A DNA stretch of 64,000 nt, taken from Streptosporangiaceae bacterium (GTDB lineage: Bacteria > Actinomycetota > Actinomycetes > Streptosporangiales > Streptosporangiaceae). The translations under genes were made by a program, and so were the position numbers. Position 1 is the stretch's first letter; each line of letters starts with the position of its first letter. This document shows positions 59,355-64,000 of the stretch, in pieces. The notes under the pieces are model-generated. The model did no database searches. It worked only from the letters and a program-made list of their open reading frames with translations, and had not been told where the DNA came from. The stretch covers positions 84,061 through 148,060 of the forward strand of contig JAOPYK010000249.1 of assembly GCA_025964695.1 (NCBI GenBank), in the 5' to 3' direction.

Positions 59355-61928
59355 GTGAAGGCGATCCGACGATTCACCGTCCGTACCGTCCTGCCCGAGA
59401 CTCTCCAGCCGCTGGAGGAGCTGGTACTCAACCTCCGCTGGTCATGGCACCATGAGACGCTCGAGCTGTTCCGCTCGGTGGACCCCGATCTCTGGGAGAC
59501 CGTCCACCACGACCCCGTACGCCTGCTCGGCGAGGTCTCCGCCGCCCGGCTCGCGGTGCTGGCCGCGGACAAGCGGTTCCTGCGCCGGCTGGACGACGCC
59601 GCCGACGATCTCCGTGGATATCTCACTGCGCCTCGCTGGTACCAGTCGCTGACCGATCCGCCCCGGGCGATCGGGTACTTCTCACCCGAGTACGGGATCG
59701 CCGCGGCCCTCCCACAGTACTCCGGGGGTCTCGGCATTCTGGCCGGCGATCACCTCAAGACCGCCAGTGACCTGGGCGTACCGATCATCGGCGTCGGCCT
59801 GCTGTACCGGCACGGGTACTTCACCCAGTCGCTGTCGGCGGACGGCTGGCAGCTCGAACGGTATCCGCCGATCGACCCCAACGGGCTGCCGCTGACCCTG
59901 CTGCCCGGTACCCGTGTCACCCTCGACCTGCCGGACGGGCGCGTGCTGCACGCCCAGATCTGGCTGGCGAGGGTCGGCCGGGTTCCGCTGCTCCTGCTCG
60001 ACTCCGACGTCGAGGAGAACGACCACGCCGCCCGCGACGTGACCGACCGCCTCTACGGCGGGGGCACCGACCACCGGCTGCTCCAGGAGATGCTGCTCGG
60101 CATCGGCGGGGTACGGGCCATCCGCGCGTACTGCGATGCGACCGGGCACGAGGCGCCCGAGGTCTTCCACACCAACGAGGGCCACGCGGGCTTCCTCGGC
60201 GTGGAAAGGATCAGGGAACTCGTCACCGAGCAGGGACTGACCGTCGACGAGGCGCTGGAGGCCGTCCGCTCCGGCACCGTCTTCACCACCCACACCCCGG
60301 TCCCGGCGGGCATCGACAGGTTCCCGCGTGAACTGGTCCAGCGGTACTTCACCTCCTTCGAGGGCATCCCCGTGGAGCGGGTGCTGTCCCTCGGCGCGGA
60401 GACCTACGAGACGGGCGACCCGACCGTCTTCAACATGGCCGTCATGGGCATGCGCCTCGCGCAGCGGGTCAATGGGGTCAGCGCCCTGCACGGCGCGGTC
60501 AGCCGCACCATGTTCGGCGGCCTGTGGGGTGGCTTCGACACCGCCGACGTGCCGATCGGCTCCATCACCAACGGCGTGCACGCCGCCACCTGGGTGGCCC
60601 CCGAGGTCTTCGAGCTCGCAGCCCGCGAGACCCCCGCGCTCATGGAGTACGGGCGGGACTGGTCCGAGGTCGCCGGAGTGCCCGAACCGGAGATCTGGCG
60701 GGTACGGCGCACGCTGCGGTCCCGGCTCGTCGAGGGGGCCAGGCTCCGGGTACGCGCCTCCTGGGTCCAGCGCGGGTCGTCCCCGGCGGAACTCGCGTGG
60801 GCGGACGAGGTGCTCGACCCGGACGTGCTCACCATCGGCTTCGCCCGCCGGGTCCCCTCGTACAAACGGCTCACCCTGATGATGCGCGACGAGGCGCGGC
60901 TGCGCGCCCTGCTGCTCGACCCGGACCGCCCGGTCCAGATCGTCATCGCCGGCAAGGCCCACCCCGCGGACGAGGGCGGTAAACGCCTCATCCAGGACAT
61001 CGTGCGGTTCGCCGACGCGGAGGGGGTACGGCACCGGATCGTGTTCCTGCCGGACTACGACATGGCGCTCGGCCAGCTGCTCGTGCAGGGCTGCGACGTG
61101 TGGATGAACAACCCCCTGCGCCCCCTGGAGGCGTGCGGTACGTCCGGGATGAAGGCCGCGCTGAACGGCGGCCTGAATCTGTCGATCAGGGATGGCTGGT
61201 GGGACGAGTGGTTCGACGGCCAGAACGGCTGGGCCATCCCGACCGCCGATGGGGTCTCCGATCCCGACCGCCGCGACGACCTGGAGGCCGCCGCCCTCTA
61301 TGAGCTGATCGAGGAACACGTCTCGGTGATGTTCTACGACCGGGACGCCGCCGGGCTGCCGCGCCGCTGGCTGGAGATGGTCAAGCACACCCTCGCGTCC
61401 CTCGGCCCGAAGGTGCTGGCCACCCGGATGCTGCGCGACTACGTCGTCACGCTGTATGGCCCGGCCGCGCTGTCGGCCCGGTCGATGGCCGCCTCCTCCT
61501 TTGCGGGGGCCCGGGAACTGGCCGCCTGGAAGCTGCGGGTGCTCAAGGCCTGGCCGGGCGTCGGTGTCGACCACGTGGAGTCCACGGGGGTGGGGGACAG
61601 CCCGCACGTCGGCGCGCTGCTCACCGTCCGGGCCCTGGTCGATCTGGGGGAGCTCACGCCCTCCGACGTCGTCGTCGAGGTGGCGTACGGCCCGGTCGAC
61701 GAGTCCGACTCCCTGCTGAGCCCGGCCTACCTCGAACTCACCGGTGAGGAGGTCGCCGAGGACGGCCGCCACCGCTACGCCGGCGAGGTCCCCCTCGACC
61801 GCACCGGCGCCTTCGGCTACAGCGTCCGTGTCGTGCCCCGCCACGAACGGCTGGTGAGCCGCACCGAACTCGGCCTTGTCGCCCTCCCGTCCGTCCCCCC
61901 GGGAATGACCTCCGGCGACCTGCGCTGA
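59355..61928 (+). CDS. glgP: Alpha-glucan phosphorylase GlgP (GT35)
   Basis: 857 aa. PLP-dependent phosphorolysis of glycogen-like glucan to glucose-1-phosphate. The PLP region reads EACGTSGMKAALNGGLN, and the N-terminus VKAIRRFTVRTVLPE is the usual start of the actinobacterial short GlgP form. GTG 59355 is preferred over ATG 59319; neither has a clear ribosome site, so a leaderless message is possible. The open frame continues 585 codons further upstream antisense to glgE, and that is not coding. The stop abuts the convergent SWIM-protein stop with no gap. Confidence 0.93.
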   Translation: MKAIRRFTVRTVLPETLQPLEELVLNLRWSWHHETLELFRSVDPDLWETVHHDPVRLLGEVSAARLAVLAADKRFLRRLDDAADDLRGYLTAPRWYQSLTDPPRAIGYFSPEYGIAAALPQYSGGLGILAGDHLKTASDLGVPIIGVGLLYRHGYFTQSLSADGWQLERYPPIDPNGLPLTLLPGTRVTLDLPDGRVLHAQIWLARVGRVPLLLLDSDVEENDHAARDVTDRLYGGGTDHRLLQEMLLGIGGVRAIRAYCDATGHEAPEVFHTNEGHAGFLGVERIRELVTEQGLTVDEALEAVRSGTVFTTHTPVPAGIDRFPRELVQRYFTSFEGIPVERVLSLGAETYETGDPTVFNMAVMGMRLAQRVNGVSALHGAVSRTMFGGLWGGFDTADVPIGSITNGVHAATWVAPEVFELAARETPALMEYGRDWSEVAGVPEPEIWRVRRTLRSRLVEGARLRVRASWVQRGSSPAELAWADEVLDPDVLTIGFARRVPSYKRLTLMMRDEARLRALLLDPDRPVQIVIAGKAHPADEGGKRLIQDIVRFADAEGVRHRIVFLPDYDMALGQLLVQGCDVWMNNPLRPLEACGTSGMKAALNGGLNLSIRDGWWDEWFDGQNGWAIPTADGVSDPDRRDDLEAAALYELIEEHVSVMFYDRDAAGLPRRWLEMVKHTLASLGPKVLATRMLRDYVVTLYGPAALSARSMAASSFAGARELAAWKLRVLKAWPGVGVDHVESTGVGDSPHVGALLTVRALVDLGELTPSDVVVEVAYGPVDESDSLLSPAYLELTGEEVAEDGRHRYAGEVPLDRTGAFGYSVRVVPRHERLVSRTELGLVALPSVPPGMTSGDLR

Positions 61929-62744
61929 CTACTCGTCCCGCTGTGCGGAGTCCGCCAGGGCCTCGTACACCGGGCCGAGCACGTCGGTCAGGTCGCGGCG
62001 GCGGATCTTCACCTTCGGCGGGTCGAGGAGCTGGAGCAGCAGGCCGGGCGGGACGGCGGGCGCGGGCCTGCGCTCACGGAGCCTGGCCAGGCCGGTCGCC
62101 GGGGTCCAGAAGTGCTCGGCGCTCAGCGGCTCGGCCTCGACGTCCACCGGTGGCGGGGCGGCCGGCGGCTGTCTGCGCAGCGCGGTGAGGAGTTCCTCCT
62201 TGGTACGGCCGTTCCACGCCAGCACCAGGAAGGGATCGTCGTCGAACGCCTCCGCGAGCACGTACAGCACAGCGGCGGTGTGCTTGCAGGGATCGCCCCA
62301 GTCCATGCAGTCGCACATCATGTGCAGGTCGTCGCCCGACTTCGGGAACAGCGGGATGCCGAACTCGGCGAAGACCGACTCGATCTCGTGTGGCATGTCC
62401 CCGGCCAGCAACTGTGCCCGGAACACCGCTCGCGACGCGAGTGCTTCCTCGATGTCGGCCCAATCGGGTTCGTCGATCACGTCGATGCCGAGGGTCACCT
62501 CGTACGGGTCCGGATCGGAGCCCTGCACCTTCGCCGACACCTCGTACGGGCCGACGGTCAGTTCGAGGACCTGGCCCTTGCGGGCGTAGGTACGGCCGCG
62601 CGCCAACCGGCCGCTGTCGCCGAAGGACTCCACGACGTCGATGAACCGCCGCGACCACCACCGTTCGCCGATCGAGCCGCTCTTGTTCCTGGCCTTGATG
62701 CCACCATCGACCTTGATCGGCTTCCGGTACTCGGGGAAGGCCAT
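61929..62744 (-). CDS. SWIM zinc-finger protein
   Basis: 271 aa. The SWIM pattern CxC...CxH is visible as MCDCMDWGDPCKHTAAVLYV. The N-terminus KARNKSGSIGERWWSRRFI is typical of the proteins encoded with actinobacterial SNF2 helicases. The ATG overlaps the helicase stop (TGATG), so the two are made together and probably work together on DNA or chromatin-like complexes. The exact activity is unknown. Confidence 0.85.
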   Translation of the reverse strand: MAFPEYRKPIKVDGGIKARNKSGSIGERWWSRRFIDVVESFGDSGRLARGRTYARKGQVLELTVGPYEVSAKVQGSDPDPYEVTLGIDVIDEPDWADIEEALASRAVFRAQLLAGDMPHEIESVFAEFGIPLFPKSGDDLHMMCDCMDWGDPCKHTAAVLYVLAEAFDDDPFLVLAWNGRTKEELLTALRRQPPAAPPPVDVEAEPLSAEHFWTPATGLARLRERRPAPAVPPGLLLQLLDPPKVKIRRRDLTDVLGPVYEALADSAQRDE

Positions 62745-64000
62745 CAGCCGCTCACCGCCTCGGCGCCGAGCCGGAACACGTCGCGCAGCTCGGCGACGGA
62801 CAGTTCGGTCAGCCAGGCCTCGCCGGTTCCCACGATCGATTCGGCCAGGGCCTTCTTCCGTTCGATCATCTCGTCGATGCGCTCCTCCAGGGTCCCGACG
62901 CAGATGAACTTGCGGACCTGCACGTTCTTGGTCTGCCCGATCCGGAAGGCCCGGTCGGTGGCCTGGTCCTCGACCGCGGGGTTCCACCACCGGTCGATGT
63001 GGATCACGTGGTTGGCCGCGGTCAGGTTGAGGCCGGTCCCGGCCGCCTTGAGGGACAGCAGGAAGATCGACGGTTCCCGATCCTCCTGGAAATGCTGGAC
63101 GAGCGCGTCGCGCTGGGTCTTGGACGTGCCGCCGTGCAGCCAGAGCACCGGCCGGTCCAGCCTCGACTCCAGATAGGGCTGCAGCATGGAGCCGAACTCG
63201 GCGTACTGGGTGAAGGCGAGGGCCTTTTCGCCCTGCTCCAGGATCTCCCCGCAGATCTCCTCGAGCCGCTCGAGCTTCCCGGAGCGGTCGTTCAGGCGTG
63301 ACCCGTCCTTGAGGAGATGGGCGGGGTGGTTGCAGACCTGCTTGAGCTTGGCCATCGTCGCCAGGATCAGCCCGCGCCGCTGCTTGTCGTCGGCGGCGGC
63401 GATCTGCTCCAGCATGTCGTCCACCGTGGCCTGGTAGAGCGAGGCCTGCTCGGCGGTCAGGTTGCAGTAGACCTTGATCTCCTGCTTCTCCGGCAGGTCG
63501 GTGATGATCGACTTGTCGGTCTTCAGCCTGCGCAGGATGAACGGCTGGGTGGCGCGCTTCAGCGCGGCGGCGGCCTGCTCGTCACCCTGTGCCTCGATCG
63601 GGACCGCGTACCGCTCGCGGAACCGGTCGCGCGGCCCGAGCAGCCCCGGGTTGGCGAACTCCATGATCGACCAGAGCTCGGTGAGGTGGTTCTCCACCGG
63701 GGTGCCGGTGAGTGCGAGTTTACTGGCGGCCGGAATGGACCGTACGGCCTTGGCCTGCCGGGTCGAGCTGTTCTTCAGCGCCTGGGCCTCGTCACAGACG
63801 ATCCGGCCCCACTCGATGGCCTTCAGTGCGTTGACGTCCCGCAGCGCCGTCCCATACGTGGTCAGCACCAGATCGGCCTGCTTCACGGCCTCGACCAGAT
63901 CCTCGTCCCGGTGCCGGCCGGTGCCGTGATGCACGTACACCTTGAGCTTCGGCGCGAACTTCGCCGTCTCCCGCTGCCAGTTCCCCACCAGCGACATCGG
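62744..64000 (-). CDS. SNF2-family helicase, C-terminal part (cut by window end)
   Basis: The visible 417 residues cover the second half of the N-terminal ATPase lobe and the whole C-terminal lobe of a DEAD/H SNF2 enzyme. Motif II is CDEAQALKN, motif III LTGTPVEN, motif V LKAAGTGLNLTAAN and motif VI QATDRAFRIGQTK. The 5' part, including Walker A, is outside the window, and the frame is open to the last base. It is the bacterial HepA/RapA-like type with a SWIM partner encoded immediately downstream. Confidence 0.92.
   Translation of the reverse strand, partial: PMSLVGNWQRETAKFAPKLKVYVHHGTGRHRDEDLVEAVKQADLVLTTYGTALRDVNALKAIEWGRIVCDEAQALKNSSTRQAKAVRSIPAASKLALTGTPVENHLTELWSIMEFANPGLLGPRDRFRERYAVPIEAQGDEQAAAALKRATQPFILRRLKTDKSIITDLPEKQEIKVYCNLTAEQASLYQATVDDMLEQIAAADDKQRRGLILATMAKLKQVCNHPAHLLKDGSRLNDRSGKLERLEEICGEILEQGEKALAFTQYAEFGSMLQPYLESRLDRPVLWLHGGTSKTQRDALVQHFQEDREPSIFLLSLKAAGTGLNLTAANHVIHIDRWWNPAVEDQATDRAFRIGQTKNVQVRKFICVGTLEERIDEMIERKKALAESIVGTGEAWLTELSVAELRDVFRLGAEAVSG

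Noticed and set aside
1..64000. Mobile island boundaries, integrase or attachment site around the polysaccharide genes
   Set aside because: No integrase, transposase, tRNA or flanking direct repeat was found; the split of the glg locus is noted only from gene order.

Overview
The window is GC-rich, densely coded DNA from a filamentous actinomycete. GTG and TTG starts are common, ATGA/GTGA overlaps are frequent, and many start sites have no long leader. Together these features point to Actinomycetia: a steroid side-chain (igr-type) module, ergothioneine genes, the GlgE alpha-glucan pathway, an XRE/DUF397 pair, a Pkn-type Ser/Thr kinase and an ECF-like sigma factor with a membrane tail. A Streptosporangiaceae- or Thermomonosporaceae-like host is plausible, but that is inference. 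I saw no tRNA, rRNA, CRISPR array, insertion sequence or prophage gene.

Layout. 1-6.0 kb: a fadD17-like / chsE1-like / chsE2-like / chsH2-chsH1 fusion / ltp2 operon for shortening the steroid side chain; fadD is cut by the window edge. 5.7-7.4 kb: two tandem rhomboid-like membrane proteins. 7.5-10.5 kb: a 14-TM MFS exporter with a divergent TetR repressor and clear palindromes between them. 10.6-11.8 kb: a membrane-tethered sigma factor. 12.0-16.9 kb: egtABCD for ergothioneine, facing a cysteine dioxygenase. 17.1-18.1 kb: a LacI regulator with a triple operator.

18.2-31.6 kb is a histidine/imidazole catabolism region. It holds a histidine ammonia-lyase-like protein whose MIO triad and a key Asn are substituted; divergent from it is an OpuC/HutXWV-type ABC importer of the betaine class. 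Next come an IclR regulator with twin operators, then hutH, hutU, an M20 amidohydrolase (alternative N-formylglutamate deformylase), hutF, a 25-codon coupling ORF and hutI. Beside the egt genes, this suggests that a trimethylated histidine (hercynine or ergothioneine) may be imported and fed into the Hut pathway.

31.7-39.8 kb: a ferritin-like protein; an operon of SppA, a flavin reductase and a decayed cupin; a PaaI-type thioesterase; a Ser/Thr kinase; a NUDIX-NYN fusion; a DUF397/XRE pair; and an orphan 110-aa protein. 39.9-62 kb is the GlgE-pathway locus (glgB; mak-treS-glgE; divergent glgP). It is split by about 12 kb that carry a GntR regulator, a membrane-anchored GH39-like glycosidase, a P450 and a tightly coupled seven-gene surface-polysaccharide operon. 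The right edge holds a SWIM zinc-finger protein and the C-terminal part of a SNF2 helicase, cut by the window end.
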